Origin: Pseudomonadota bacterium
GTDB taxonomy: Bacteria > Pseudomonadota > Gammaproteobacteria > Burkholderiales > Thiobacillaceae
Reading direction: 5' to 3'
Assembly: GCA_021811235.1 (NCBI GenBank)
Contig: JAJZPG010000006.1
Span: forward strand, 1 to 64,000
Length of the DNA stretch: 64,000 nucleotides
Made by a program: the position numbers and the translations under genes. This document shows positions 1 through 8,840 of this stretch, piece after piece. Below the pieces are notes generated by a model. It ran no database searches. It was not told where the DNA came from and was given only the letters and a program-made list of their open reading frames with translations. The first letter of the stretch is position 1. Each line of letters opens with the position of its first letter.

Positions 1-54
1 GCGAAACGGGAAGGCAAGCACACCTTCCGCGAGGCCAAGGCGTCGGCCGCGTAA
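1..54 (+). CDS. Possible C-terminal fragment of an unidentified protein (partial)
   Basis: Frame 1 reads open from the window edge for 17 codons to a TAA at 52-54. The visible residues are basic and Ala-rich, starting AKREGKHTF. It would converge on cbbO with about 20 bases between the two stops. Nothing identifies the family and the stretch is too short to prove coding. Confidence 0.3.
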   Translation, partial: AKREGKHTFREAKASAA

Positions 55-74
55 GGCGACGCGCGCCAGCCCGC

Positions 75-2339
75 CTATTTCGTCAACGCCATGAACAGCT
101 GCGGCAGCCGCTCCGGCAGCCGCTCGATGTGGTCGATGACGGTGAACTGGCGGCCGAAGATGTCGCCGACGTATTCGTCAGCCTTGGGGTCGAGGCTGAT
201 GCAGTAGGGGAAGATGCCCTGCTGGTCGAGTTCCTTGACGGCCTGGCGGGCGTCCTCGATCAGCAGGCGCTCATCGTGGGTGTCGATGTCGGACGGGCGG
301 CCGTCGGTGAGGATGAGCATGAGCTTCTTGTCGGCCGGACGCGCGCCGAGATAGTGCGCGGCGTGGCGCATCGCCGCGCCCATGCGGGTGGAGTAGCCCG
401 CTTCCATCGCGGCCAGGCGCGCCTTGACGTCGTCGTTGAAGTGCTCGCCGTAGCCCTTGATGTGCAGGTAGCGCACGTCGTGGCGGGTATTGGAGTGGAA
501 GCCCGCGATGGCGAACGGGTCGCCCAGCTTCTCGATCGACCAGGCCAGCAGCGACACCGCTTCCTGGGAGAGTTCGAGGATGGTCTGGTCGGACCCGCCC
601 GCCTTTTCGTTCAGCGACTCGGACAAATCCAGCAGCAGCATCACCGCGATGTCGCGGCCGGCGGTCTTGTGGCTCATGTTGATGCGCGGGTCGGGGGTTG
701 CGCCGCCCTTGAAGTCGATCAGCGAGCGGATGGCGACGTCGAGGTCGAGTTCGCTGCCCTCTTCCTGATAGCGGATGCGCACCTTGTCCTGCGGCTTCAA
801 GAGGTCGAGCATTTTCTTCAGCCGCTTGGCGAGCGCGCTGTGCTTGGCGAGCAGACGGTCGATGTCGGCGGCGTTGCCGCTCGGGTGCAGCGCCTCGTAC
901 ACGCTGGCCCAGTCGGGGCGATAGGTCTGGCTCGCGTAGTCCCACTCGGGATAGTGGCGCGGCGGCAGGCCCCGAATTTCTTCGCCCGGCTCGATCTTGC
1001 GCTTCTCGTCGAAGGCTTCTTCCTCGTCGCCTTCCTCGATGAATTTCCACAACTGACGGTTGTCGTCGCGGTAGTCGACCACGGTGTCGTCGAAGTGCAC
1101 GCGGGCGAACTGGTCGCTCTGGCGGCGCGTCTTCGCGACGTAGGAAAGCGCCAGCGCGGCGATTTCGCGCGTAGAGGATTCGCCTGTTTCCATGATCGAG
1201 CGGAAACGCTGCACGTAATCCAGCAGGTCGGCATCCAGATAGCCGTGCTCCGGATCGAGCAGCGCGCGCGACAGCATCGCCATGCGGTGGCGCAGGCAGG
1301 ACGTGGTTTCGGGATCGCAGGCGGTCGCCAAAGGTTTCGGATGCAGCGCGAGGAACAGGCGCCGCAAACCGGGGTATTCGCGGATCAGCAGCGTCTCGAT
1401 GCGGCAGTCCTCGAAAGACTCCACCGCCATGCGCTGGAACGGGCTCCAGTTGTCGGCGACCTGCGCCTCGGACCAGCGGCGGTGGCCGACCACGTGGGCG
1501 AGCGCAGCGCGGTAGCGGTCAAGGCCGCTGATGTCCCCTGCATCGTCGTACACGTCGGGCAGGCGGATGCCGAGCTTGTCGTAATAGGGAACCGGCTTGC
1601 GGATTTCGTCGAACGCGGTGGAATACGGCACCAGGTGGTCATGGTCCTGCCACAGCCCGCGCAGGTACAGATCGAGCTTGCGCTCGACGTCGACCAGCAA
1701 GGTCCCGTGGCGCTCGCGCTGCAGCACCGCGCGGGCGTCGGCCGACTGCAGGCTGAAGTAATCCTTCTGCCGCTCGGGGTGGCTGCGGTAGTTGCGGATG
1801 CCGTATTCGACCCAGTTCTTCAGGCCAGCGAGCGTGAGCTGGCTGAGCAGGTTGGGCGCCTGCGCGAGAAACTCCGGCAGGCCGGGGCTGGGGAAGGTGG
1901 TGTGGTGGCCGTGGATGGAGCCGGTGGTGCGCGCCTTCAGGTCCAGCGTGATGTCGAGGTAGTGCTGCAACAGTTCCTGCGACTGCAGCCGGCGCGCAAC
2001 CGGCGCCAAGGTCTGCAGGAATGGGGTGATGGCCTTCCCGTTGGGCGACTTCTGCAGGCGCTGGATCAGCGCCATCACGGCGGGCAAGGCGGATTCGCCG
2101 ACGGCCCTGGCGGTGGACGGCCACTCTTCCATGAACGCCAGCATCGGTTCGACGCCGCGTCCCAGCTTGCCGATCACGCGCGCGGCTTCGAGGTAGGCGT
2201 CGATGCCGTCGCGCGTCAGCACCGCCAGCGCTTCCGCCATGACGTCGTCGAACACCTCTTCGACCTGCGGGAAGCGGGTGTCTAGCTGCTTCCAGTAGGC
2301 GGCCATCAGCGGGTGCTGGTATGCGGTCGTGGGGCTCAC
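75..2339 (-). CDS. cbbO: CbbO, von Willebrand factor A protein of the RuBisCO activase complex
   Basis: The protein has 754 residues from a GTG at 2339; an ATG 33 bases further in (2306) is the alternative start. The C-terminal third is a von Willebrand factor A domain: its metal-ion site DLSES begins near residue 571, and LTDGRPSD lies further on. CbbO is the adaptor that pairs with the AAA+ protein CbbQ to clear inhibitory sugar phosphates from RuBisCO. The gene starts 9 bases after the cbbQ stop, behind cbbM, which is the arrangement linked to form II RuBisCO. NorD is a related family, but the cbbM-cbbQ context argues for CbbO. Confidence 0.93.
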   Translation of the reverse strand: MSPTTAYQHPLMAAYWKQLDTRFPQVEEVFDDVMAEALAVLTRDGIDAYLEAARVIGKLGRGVEPMLAFMEEWPSTARAVGESALPAVMALIQRLQKSPNGKAITPFLQTLAPVARRLQSQELLQHYLDITLDLKARTTGSIHGHHTTFPSPGLPEFLAQAPNLLSQLTLAGLKNWVEYGIRNYRSHPERQKDYFSLQSADARAVLQRERHGTLLVDVERKLDLYLRGLWQDHDHLVPYSTAFDEIRKPVPYYDKLGIRLPDVYDDAGDISGLDRYRAALAHVVGHRRWSEAQVADNWSPFQRMAVESFEDCRIETLLIREYPGLRRLFLALHPKPLATACDPETTSCLRHRMAMLSRALLDPEHGYLDADLLDYVQRFRSIMETGESSTREIAALALSYVAKTRRQSDQFARVHFDDTVVDYRDDNRQLWKFIEEGDEEEAFDEKRKIEPGEEIRGLPPRHYPEWDYASQTYRPDWASVYEALHPSGNAADIDRLLAKHSALAKRLKKMLDLLKPQDKVRIRYQEEGSELDLDVAIRSLIDFKGGATPDPRINMSHKTAGRDIAVMLLLDLSESLNEKAGGSDQTILELSQEAVSLLAWSIEKLGDPFAIAGFHSNTRHDVRYLHIKGYGEHFNDDVKARLAAMEAGYSTRMGAAMRHAAHYLGARPADKKLMLILTDGRPSDIDTHDERLLIEDARQAVKELDQQGIFPYCISLDPKADEYVGDIFGRQFTVIDHIERLPERLPQLFMALTK

Positions 2340-2348
2340 GTTCCGGAC

Positions 2349-3152
2349 TCAGGCAAACGTGGCGTCAATCGCGTGGTCGAGCGTTTCGCGGATGTCGGCG
2401 TCGTCGGTGATCGGTCGCACCAGCGCCATGCGGCAGGCATCCGTCGGGGCCACGCCGTCCTTGATCAGCGTCGCCGCGTACACCAGCAGGCGGGTGGAGA
2501 TGCCTTCGTCCAGCCCGTGCCCTTTCAGGCTGCGCGCGACGCCGCCGATCTTCACCAGTTGCGCGGCGACGGCTTCGTCCATGCCGGTTTCCTTCGCCAC
2601 GATCTGCGCTTCCAGTGCGGCATCGGGGTAGTCGAAGTCGAACGCGGTGAAGCGCTGCTTGGTCGACTGCTTCAGGTCCTTCATCAGCGTCTGGTAGCCG
2701 GGGTTGTAGGAGATCACCAGCTGGAAATCGGGATGCGCATGGATCAGTTCGCCCTTCTTGTCCAGCGGCAGGGTGCGGCGGTGGTCGGTCAGCGGGTGGA
2801 TCACCACGGTGGTGTCCTGGCGCGCCTCGACGATTTCGTCGAGATAGCAGATCGCGCCGATGCGCGCGGCGGTGGTGAGCGGGCCGTCGAGCCAGCGGGT
2901 GCCGTTGGCTTCCAGGAGATAACGCCCGACCAGGTCCGACGCCGTCATGTCCTCGTTGCAGGCCACGGTGATGAGCGGCTTGCCGAGCTTCCACGCCATG
3001 TATTCGACGAAGCGCGACTTGCCGCAGCCGGTGGGGCCCTTCACCATCACCGGCAGGCGGTTGCGGTAGGCGGCCTCGTACAGCGCGACCTCGTTCTTCT
3101 GCTGCTGGTAGAACGGCTCCTGCTCAATCTTGTACTGGTCTTTGTTGGTCAT
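2349..3152 (-). CDS. cbbQ: CbbQ, MoxR-type AAA+ ATPase of the RuBisCO activase complex
   Basis: The protein has 267 residues, the usual CbbQ length. The Walker A motif GPTGCGKS is at residues 39-46, and a Walker B-like segment ICYLDEI lies near residue 100. CbbQ forms a ring ATPase that works with CbbO to remodel inhibited RuBisCO. It lies between cbbM and cbbO, in the same direction. It is separated from cbbM by a terminator-like hairpin, so it is probably transcribed by read-through at a lower level. NorQ is the closest other family, but no nor genes are present. Confidence 0.93.
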   Translation of the reverse strand: MTNKDQYKIEQEPFYQQQKNEVALYEAAYRNRLPVMVKGPTGCGKSRFVEYMAWKLGKPLITVACNEDMTASDLVGRYLLEANGTRWLDGPLTTAARIGAICYLDEIVEARQDTTVVIHPLTDHRRTLPLDKKGELIHAHPDFQLVISYNPGYQTLMKDLKQSTKQRFTAFDFDYPDAALEAQIVAKETGMDEAVAAQLVKIGGVARSLKGHGLDEGISTRLLVYAATLIKDGVAPTDACRMALVRPITDDADIRETLDHAIDATFA

Positions 3153-3173
3153 CTTGATTCCTCACGACGGAAG

Positions 3174-3202
3174 AAAAAACGCCCCCGGGAAGCCGGGGGC
3201 GT
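3174..3202 (-). terminator. Intrinsic terminator or attenuator between cbbM and cbbQ
   Basis: Read on the minus strand, the arms ACGCCCCCGG and CCGGGGGCGT form a perfect 10-bp stem with a 4-base loop, followed by six T residues. This is a standard rho-independent terminator placed after cbbM and before cbbQ. It should stop most transcripts after the abundant RuBisCO mRNA while letting some through into cbbQO. Confidence 0.8.
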
Positions 3203-3256
3203 GGAGCACGGGACGGTTTTCGACGGCTAGGAGATCGCTTCAAACGGGTCCCGCGT

Positions 3257-3276
3257 GGGGATGAGGTTCCATCCCC
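3257..3276 (-). other. Hairpin just after the cbbM stop codon
   Basis: GGGGAT and ATCCCC form a 6-bp stem around an 8-base loop, beginning a few bases past the cbbM stop (3283-3285). It has no T tract, so it is more likely an mRNA 3'-end stabiliser or processing hairpin than a terminator. It precedes the stronger hairpin at 3174-3202. Confidence 0.45.
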
Positions 3277-3282
3277 GCTTGC

Positions 3283-4662
3283 TTATTTGTGCACGCCCAG
3301 CTTTTCACGCCAGCCCGGATACAGCTTGTCGGCGTCGCCCGGGAAGGATTCGAACGCGCGGGCAAATTCCTTGTGCTCCTTGGCAAACTCGATCGGGTCG
3401 GCGCCCGACTTCCAGCACTCGTACGACTGGCGCAGCGAGATCGCACCGGCCGCCGGGCTGTCGATGTGGCCGTAGGAGCCGCCGCCGGAGGTGTTGATGA
3501 CGTTGCCGTGGCCGAGGTTCTCGAAGAAGCCGGGCAGGCGCAGCGCGTTCATGCCGCCGGAGATGATCGGGGTGGTGGGCTTCATGCCGTACCACTTCTG
3601 GAAGTAGACCGGGCCCTGGCACTCGTCGCGCTCGATCATGTAGGCGATGCCCTTGTCGGAGGCTTCGCCTTCCATCTTGCCGTAGCCCATGGTGCCGACG
3701 TGGATGCCGGACGCACCCTGGAGACGCGAGATCTTGGCCAGCACGAACGCGGTGTAGCCGCGCTTGGCGGACGGCGAGGTGATCATGCCGTGGCCGGCAC
3801 GGTGGTAGTGCAGGTACTGGTTGGGGTACTGACGACGGGCGGTGGTGATCATGCCGGGGCCGCCGACGAAACCGTCGACCAGGAAGGCCAGCTTGTCGGC
3901 GTCGGGGCCGAAGGTTTCCAGCGCGAAGTCGGCGCGGGCGCACATTTCGTAGTGGTCGTCGGCGGTGATGTTCATCGAGAACAGCTTGGCCTGGCCGGTT
4001 TCGTCCTGGGCGCGCTTCATCGCGTCATAGACGAGGGGAATGGTCTTCTTCAGCGGCGAGAACACCTGGTTGCCCTGGGGTTCGTCGTTCTTGATGAAGT
4101 CGCCGCCCAGCCAGAACTGGTAGGCCGCATTGGCGAAGGGCTCGGGACGCAGGCCCAGCTTCGGCTTGATGATGGTGCCGGCGATGTAGCCGCCGTCCTT
4201 GACCGGGCGGCCGAGGATGCGCCACAGGTCGGAGATGTCCTTGGAGGGACCGTCGAACAGCTGGATCGCGCGCTCCGGGAAATAGATGTCGATCATCTTG
4301 GCGTGCTCGATGTCGCCCATGCCCTGGTTGTTGCCGATGGCAAGCGTCAGGAAGGAGACGATCATCATGCGGCCGTCGGTGACGTTGCGGTCGAACAGGT
4401 CGAGCGGATAGGCGATCCGCATGTCTTCGGTGGCTTCGTCGATCAGGTACACCAGCGCGTCGACGCCCTTGGTGAACTCGTCGGTGGTCGACACTTCGAC
4501 GTTGGTGCCGGTCGAGGATTCCGCAGCAAAATGCGCGGCGGCTTCCAGGTAGCCGTGGCCCGCCTTGGGCTTCATCTTGTAGGCGACGAGGATGTGCTTG
4601 CCACCCTTGATCAGGTCTTCCTCTTTCAGGGAGAGGTCGGCGTAACGTGCGGATTGATCCAT
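3283..4662 (-). CDS. cbbM: Ribulose-1,5-bisphosphate carboxylase, form II
   Basis: The protein has 459 residues, typical of form II RuBisCO. It carboxylates ribulose-1,5-bisphosphate in the Calvin cycle, with only large subunits. Active-site segments are clear: IIKPKLG with K166 and GGDFIKNDE with K191, the carbamylated lysine, the same numbers as in Rhodospirillum rubrum. An AGGAG ribosome binding site precedes the ATG at 4662. It leads cbbM-cbbQ-cbbO, with a LysR regulator divergently transcribed upstream. It is the only RuBisCO in the window. Form II enzymes usually have low CO2/O2 specificity and work outside carboxysomes. Confidence 0.98.
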   Translation of the reverse strand: MDQSARYADLSLKEEDLIKGGKHILVAYKMKPKAGHGYLEAAAHFAAESSTGTNVEVSTTDEFTKGVDALVYLIDEATEDMRIAYPLDLFDRNVTDGRMMIVSFLTLAIGNNQGMGDIEHAKMIDIYFPERAIQLFDGPSKDISDLWRILGRPVKDGGYIAGTIIKPKLGLRPEPFANAAYQFWLGGDFIKNDEPQGNQVFSPLKKTIPLVYDAMKRAQDETGQAKLFSMNITADDHYEMCARADFALETFGPDADKLAFLVDGFVGGPGMITTARRQYPNQYLHYHRAGHGMITSPSAKRGYTAFVLAKISRLQGASGIHVGTMGYGKMEGEASDKGIAYMIERDECQGPVYFQKWYGMKPTTPIISGGMNALRLPGFFENLGHGNVINTSGGGSYGHIDSPAAGAISLRQSYECWKSGADPIEFAKEHKEFARAFESFPGDADKLYPGWREKLGVHK

Positions 4663-4724
4663 TGCATGACTCCTGCGAGTGAAAAAAGCTTCAGGAGCGA
4701 GGCCCCCGAAAACGACTGGGGCGG

Positions 4725-4730
4725 ACTATA
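4725..4730 (-). promoter_or_regulatory. Candidate -10 box of the cbbM promoter
   Basis: On the minus strand this reads TATAGT, extended to TATAGTCCGC. The csoS2 promoter region has TATAGTTCGC, so the two predicted promoters share a 10-base core with one difference. No good -35 hexamer is visible, as expected for an activator-dependent promoter. The transcription start would be near 4720, about 58 bases before the cbbM ATG. Confidence 0.5.
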
Positions 4731-4747
4731 CGGGCGTGCTTATATAA

Positions 4748-4793
4748 TGAATATTCAATTGTTATGATAAAAACTATATAAATTGCCTTATAT
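4748..4793. promoter_or_regulatory. Candidate CbbR binding region between cbbM and cbbR
   Basis: Two dyads lie in the AT-rich divergent intergenic region. ATATAA and TTATAT (4776-4781 and 4788-4793) form a 6-bp inverted repeat with 6-base spacing, centred about 57 bases upstream of the cbbM -10 box, or near -64 from the predicted start. The palindrome TGAATATTCA (4748-4757) is centred near -32. LysR-type regulators typically contact a recognition site near -65 and an activation site near -35, so the layout fits CbbR control of cbbM. Binding itself is inferred. Confidence 0.5.
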
Positions 4794-4805
4794 GTTGATC
4801 GAGTC

Positions 4806-5717
4806 ATGCGCCGACTGACGCTCCGCCAATTCCGGGTCTTCGAGGCCGTCGCCCGCAACCTGTCGTTCTCGCGCGCGGCCGAGGAGCTGCACCTGTCGCA
4901 GCCGGCGGTCTCGATGCAGGTACGCGGGATCGAAGTGATTCTGGGCATGCCGCTCACCGAGCAGCTGGGCAAGCGGATCTATCTCACCGATGCCGGGCGC
5001 GAGGTGCTGCACGCCAGCCAGGCAATCACCGCACGGCTGGACGACCTGCAGCACAACCTCGCGCAGCTCAAGGGCGTCTCAAGCGGCAGCCTGAGGCTCG
5101 CGGTGACGTCGACGGTCAACGCCGTCGCCACCGGCATCCTGGTGCGTTTCCGCGGCAGTTACCCGGGCGTGGCCGTCCACCTCGACGTATCCAATCGCGC
5201 GACGGTGCTGGAACTGCTGGCGAGCAACCGCATCGATCTCGCAATCATGGGCCAGGTGCCGGAGAGCCTCGGGCTGGAAGCGACACGCTTCATGGACAAC
5301 CCGCTGGTGGTGATCGCGCCGCCCGACCATCCACTGGCGGGCCGGCGCAAGGTGTCGGTCGAGGCGCTCGCCGCCGAATCCTTCCTGGTGCGGGAAGCCG
5401 GCTCCGGTACGCGCGGCGCGATGGAACGCTTCTTCGCCGCACGCGGACTGGACATCCGCAGCAGCATGGAAATGAGCAGCAACGAGGCGATCCGCCAGGC
5501 CGTGCAGGCCGGGTTGGGGCTCGGCATCCTGTCGCTGCAGACGCTGGAAATGGAATTGGCCTTGAAGCGGCTTTCGGTGCTGAACGTCGAGGGCTTTCCC
5601 ATCATGCGCCACTGGTACTTAGTGCACCGCGCCGACAAGCGGCTGTCGCCGGTGGCGCAGGCGTTCAAGCAGTTCGTGCTGGCCGACGCCGGCACGAAGC
5701 CGGCGCGGCGCAGCTAG
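4806..5717 (+). CDS. cbbR: LysR-type regulator CbbR, cbbM-linked copy
   Basis: The protein has 303 residues. An N-terminal helix-turn-helix (TLRQFRVFEAVARN, then FSRAAEELHLSQPAVS, about residues 4-37) precedes a LysR substrate-binding domain. It is divergent from cbbM with a 143-base shared promoter region, the classic position of CbbR, which senses Calvin-cycle metabolites and activates RuBisCO genes. Its stop overlaps the convergent SulP stop by 4 bases. A paralogue with the same architecture sits beside csoS2 (14920-15870). The CbbR name rests on position plus family. Confidence 0.9.
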   Translation: MRRLTLRQFRVFEAVARNLSFSRAAEELHLSQPAVSMQVRGIEVILGMPLTEQLGKRIYLTDAGREVLHASQAITARLDDLQHNLAQLKGVSSGSLRLAVTSTVNAVATGILVRFRGSYPGVAVHLDVSNRATVLELLASNRIDLAIMGQVPESLGLEATRFMDNPLVVIAPPDHPLAGRRKVSVEALAAESFLVREAGSGTRGAMERFFAARGLDIRSSMEMSSNEAIRQAVQAGLGLGILSLQTLEMELALKRLSVLNVEGFPIMRHWYLVHRADKRLSPVAQAFKQFVLADAGTKPARRS

Positions 5718-7828
5718 GCCGACAGCGCGGGCCCGCCGCGGTGCCCGCCGTAGCAGGCGTCGAGCGTCTTCAGCGCGATTTCCTTGGTCTTGAAAATGTG
5801 GCCGCCGGGAATCACGCTCGACAGCCCGCCCCGTTCGAACGCGGCCAGCACCTGACGCTTGAGGCTGCTGAAATAGAGGCTCACCTTGCGTTCGCGCAGC
5901 TGCTCGACCAGCGCGCGCAGTTTCTCCTCGCCCGACACATCGAGGTCGTTGATGCCGCTGCCGATGACCAGCACCGCCTGCGCCTGCGGGAAACGCTCCA
6001 GCGCCTGCAGCACCACGTCCTCGAAGTGGGCGACATTGACGAAATTGAGCGAGCCGTCGAAGCGCAGCACCACGTAGTGCTCGCTGATCGCCGGCAGCTT
6101 GTGGGTATCGATGCCGCCGAGCACGCCGTCCGGGTGGCGGCCGAGTATCTCGGCGCGCGGCCGCATGTTGCGGAACAGGTAGAGCGCAACCGTGAGCCCG
6201 ACGCCGAGCAGGATGCCATTGGCGAGGGCAGGCGCCATCGCGAGCGTGGCGACGAAGGTGGCGATGCCGATCACCGCGTCGGGACGGTTGACCTTCCACG
6301 CATGCACCAGCGGCGCGACACGCACCAGGCCGAACACCGCGAGCATGATGACGGCCGCCAGCACCGCTTGCGGCAGGTGGTAGAGCAACGGGGTGAGGAA
6401 CAGCATCACCGCGAGTACCCCGAGCGCGCTGACGATGGCGAACAGCCCGGTGCGCGCGCCCTCGCGCGCCGCCACCGCGGAACGCGAGAACGAGCCGCTC
6501 ACCACGTAGGCATGGAAGAAGCTGCCGACGATGTTGGCCAGCCCCTGCCCCACCAGTTCGCGATTGGTGTCGATGCGCTGCCCGGTCTTGGCGCTGATCG
6601 CCTTGGAGATCGACGTGGCCTCCATGAAGCCGAGCAGGGCCATGACCAGGGCGGCCGGCAGCAGCGGCAACACCAGCGCCCAGTCGACGTGCGGTACCTG
6701 GAAGCCGGGCACGCCGGCCGGGATCGCGCCGACCACCTCGCCGCCGCCGGTGAACGTCACCTGCCCGCCGGCAACGCCGCCGAAGCGCCAGTGCCCCATG
6801 CCGAGCGGCTCGCCTTCGGGCATCTCGCCGGCGACGACGAACTGCGGCTCGCCATTCGGGCCGGTCTGGCGGGTGAAGTCGATCTGGTGCAGCTGGATGC
6901 GCAGCCGCATCATCTGTTCGCCGAGCGCCTCGGCAGCGGCCTGATTGCGCGCGATCCCGGTCTTCAGGTCGAACTGCGCGTCGAGGTTCGCGCCGCCCGC
7001 CTCGGCCTGCGCCAGCTCGGCCTGCAGGCGCGCGGTGGCCTCGCCGTTGCGCTTGAGTCCGACGGCAGTCTGGTCGAACCGCATCACCAGCGCGCGTACC
7101 GCGTCGTCCTGGATGGCCTCGATCCCTGCCTTCGCCGTGCGCTCGAAGCCGACCGCGTAGCTGACGAGCGTGGTGACGACGATCGCGATCAGCACGCCCG
7201 GCAGGCGCGGAAGGCGCTTCTGCAGCAGGAGAATGAGGCCGAACGCGCCGAGGCCGAACAGCAGCGTCGGCCAGTGGGTACTGCCGAGCTGCTGCAGCAC
7301 CACCGAGAGATCGGCGAGGAACCAGTCGCTGCGCGGCATCGGCACGTTGATCAGCTTGTTGAGCTGGGACAGGCCAATGATGAGAGCGGCGGCATTGGTG
7401 AAGCCGATGACGACCGGGTGAGACAGGAAATTCACCAGCACGCCGAGCCGGAACAGGCCGAGTGCCAGGCGCAGGATGCCGACCATCAGCGCGAGCATCA
7501 CCGACAGCGCGATGAAGGTCTCGCTGCCGGCCGCGGCATAGGGGATCAGCGCCGCCGCCGACATCAGCGACAGCATCGCGGTCGGGCCCGTGTGCAGCTG
7601 GCGCAGCGAGCCCCACAGCGAGGCGACGATCACCGGCAGGAAGCCGGCGTAGAGGCCGTACACCACCGGCAGGCCGGCGAGCTGGGCGTAGGCCATGCCC
7701 TGCGGCACCAGGATGAGGGCGACGGTGATGCCGGCGAGCAGGTCCGCACGCACGCTCTCGCGCGTCATGGGAAACCATGCCAGGAAGGGCAGCAGGCGCG
7801 TCAGTACAGGATTCGGGCGCGTCAACAT
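5714..7828 (-). CDS. SulP-family anion transporter with STAS domain, candidate bicarbonate importer
   Basis: The start at 7828 is chosen for its AAGGAGAG ribosome binding site; the protein then has 704 residues. Hydrophobic transmembrane segments with the SulP signature (VPQGMAYAQLAGLPVVYGLY, residues 41-60) are followed by a C-terminal STAS domain (about 580-690). Residues about 228-363 form an unusual hydrophilic insertion, partly coiled-coil-like, between two membrane segments. SulP proteins carry sulfate or bicarbonate. The position between cbbR/cbbM and the carboxysome operon suggests bicarbonate, as proposed for SulP genes beside other autotrophs' carbon-fixation loci. Sulfate transport cannot be excluded. 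Confidence 0.88.
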   Translation of the reverse strand: MLTRPNPVLTRLLPFLAWFPMTRESVRADLLAGITVALILVPQGMAYAQLAGLPVVYGLYAGFLPVIVASLWGSLRQLHTGPTAMLSLMSAAALIPYAAAGSETFIALSVMLALMVGILRLALGLFRLGVLVNFLSHPVVIGFTNAAALIIGLSQLNKLINVPMPRSDWFLADLSVVLQQLGSTHWPTLLFGLGAFGLILLLQKRLPRLPGVLIAIVVTTLVSYAVGFERTAKAGIEAIQDDAVRALVMRFDQTAVGLKRNGEATARLQAELAQAEAGGANLDAQFDLKTGIARNQAAAEALGEQMMRLRIQLHQIDFTRQTGPNGEPQFVVAGEMPEGEPLGMGHWRFGGVAGGQVTFTGGGEVVGAIPAGVPGFQVPHVDWALVLPLLPAALVMALLGFMEATSISKAISAKTGQRIDTNRELVGQGLANIVGSFFHAYVVSGSFSRSAVAAREGARTGLFAIVSALGVLAVMLFLTPLLYHLPQAVLAAVIMLAVFGLVRVAPLVHAWKVNRPDAVIGIATFVATLAMAPALANGILLGVGLTVALYLFRNMRPRAEILGRHPDGVLGGIDTHKLPAISEHYVVLRFDGSLNFVNVAHFEDVVLQALERFPQAQAVLVIGSGINDLDVSGEEKLRALVEQLRERKVSLYFSSLKRQVLAAFERGGLSSVIPGGHIFKTKEIALKTLDACYGGHRGGPALSA

Positions 7829-8033
7829 CGTTCTCTCCTTCAAACTTGCAAGCGAGGTCGTGGCGCTCATCCATTGCCGGGCTTCAGTCCGGCGCACTCA
7901 TCCGGGCCGCCGCGACCCGGCCGCAGCGGCGACGCGAATCACCGCACGGTGTGCACGCCGGCAGGCGGGTGCCGCGTCCCCGCGGCCGCTGGGGGTGACC
8001 CGGCGCTGCGGCACACGCCTGCGACGTACACGG

Positions 8034-8201
8034 TCAATCCGGCCAGACGCGGGCCGGATGTAAAGTCGCCGCAGCGGTCGGAGGCGTGGCAGCCTCGCGC
8101 TTCGGCGCAGATGGCGCCGCCTTGTCGACGGCGGCCGGCGCCTTCTGCTGGATCTTCACCTTGCGCACGCCCGCGGCGAGCTTGCCTGATGCCTTGTTCA
8201 T
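8034..8201 (-). CDS. Small disordered protein, candidate McdB carboxysome-positioning partner
   Basis: The protein has 55 residues and starts at an ATG overlapping the mcdA stop by 4 bases (ATGA). A strong AAGGAGGT ribosome binding site lies 9 bases upstream, which strongly supports translation. The protein is rich in Ala, Pro and Lys, has no recognisable fold, and ends in ARVWPD. Alpha-carboxysome McdB proteins are short and disordered, are encoded directly after mcdA, and have a conserved tryptophan near the C-terminus; this protein matches all of these. McdB would link carboxysomes to the McdA gradient on the nucleoid. It is shorter than the McdBs I know, so the name is inferred from position and composition. 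Confidence 0.7.
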   Translation of the reverse strand: MNKASGKLAAGVRKVKIQQKAPAAVDKAAPSAPKREAATPPTAAATLHPARVWPD

Positions 8202-8836
8202 GAACTCAATACCTCCTTGATGATTGCTTCGACGTCCTCGACCGCCGCCGCGCCGCGGCTGCCCAGCGCATACACACTGCCGCCTTCCAGCGCGGCGCTG
8301 CGGAAGGCTGCGCGCCGCGTCAGTCCGCTCGCCAGCGCCGGCAGGCCGAATTCGACCAGCGCCTGCCGCATCGCGCCCGACAGCGCATTGCGGCGGTCGA
8401 GCTGGTTCACCACCAGATACGCGCGCAGCTGCCGGTTGCGCCGCTGCGTCTCGCGCACCGCCTCGGCCATGTCGACGCTCGCCCACAGGTCCAACGGCGA
8501 CGGTTGCACCGGGATCAGCACCACGTCGACCGCCTGCATCACCTGCTGCAGCGCGCCCGACTGCAGGTGCGGCGGGCAGTCGACCAGCACGTAGCGATGC
8601 TTGCGAGCCGCGTCGCGGATCGCGGCGTCGACTGCGCCCTCGCCGAGCCGGCGTACCGGCGGCAGATCGCCGGATTCGCTGCCCACCCGCGCCCAGTGGC
8701 CGGCCGAGCCTTGCGGATCGGCGTCGAGCAGGGTGGTCGCGCCGCGCCGGTGCAGGCCGGCGGCGAGATTCACCGCCAGCGTGGTCTTGCCGGTTCCGCC
8801 CTTCTGGTTCGCCAGCGCGATGCGCAAGGCGGCCAT
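8198..8836 (-). CDS. mcdA: ParA-type ATPase, likely McdA carboxysome-positioning protein
   Basis: The protein has 212 residues. The deviant Walker A motif KGGTGKTT is near residues 12-19, and the Walker B-like segment VLVDCPPH follows, both typical of ParA/MinD ATPases. No plasmid or chromosome parB is nearby. The gene lies at the 3' end of the cso operon, 4 bases after acRAF and overlapping the small candidate mcdB. ParA proteins here (McdA) distribute alpha-carboxysomes along the nucleoid. Function is assigned from family and operon position. Confidence 0.87.
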   Translation of the reverse strand: MAALRIALANQKGGTGKTTLAVNLAAGLHRRGATTLLDADPQGSAGHWARVGSESGDLPPVRRLGEGAVDAAIRDAARKHRYVLVDCPPHLQSGALQQVMQAVDVVLIPVQPSPLDLWASVDMAEAVRETQRRNRQLRAYLVVNQLDRRNALSGAMRQALVEFGLPALASGLTRRAAFRSAALEGGSVYALGSRGAAAVEDVEAIIKEVLSS

Positions 8837-8840
8837 CGCT

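Noticed and set aside
129-2285. 718-codon plus-strand frame over cbbO
   Set aside because: It mirrors cbbO codons and has no recognisable domain; it is a GC-driven antisense frame.
5741-8203. 820-codon plus-strand frame over the SulP and mcdA regions
   Set aside because: It is antisense to the SulP gene and the small gene after mcdA, with a Gln/His/Arg-rich composition unlike a real protein.
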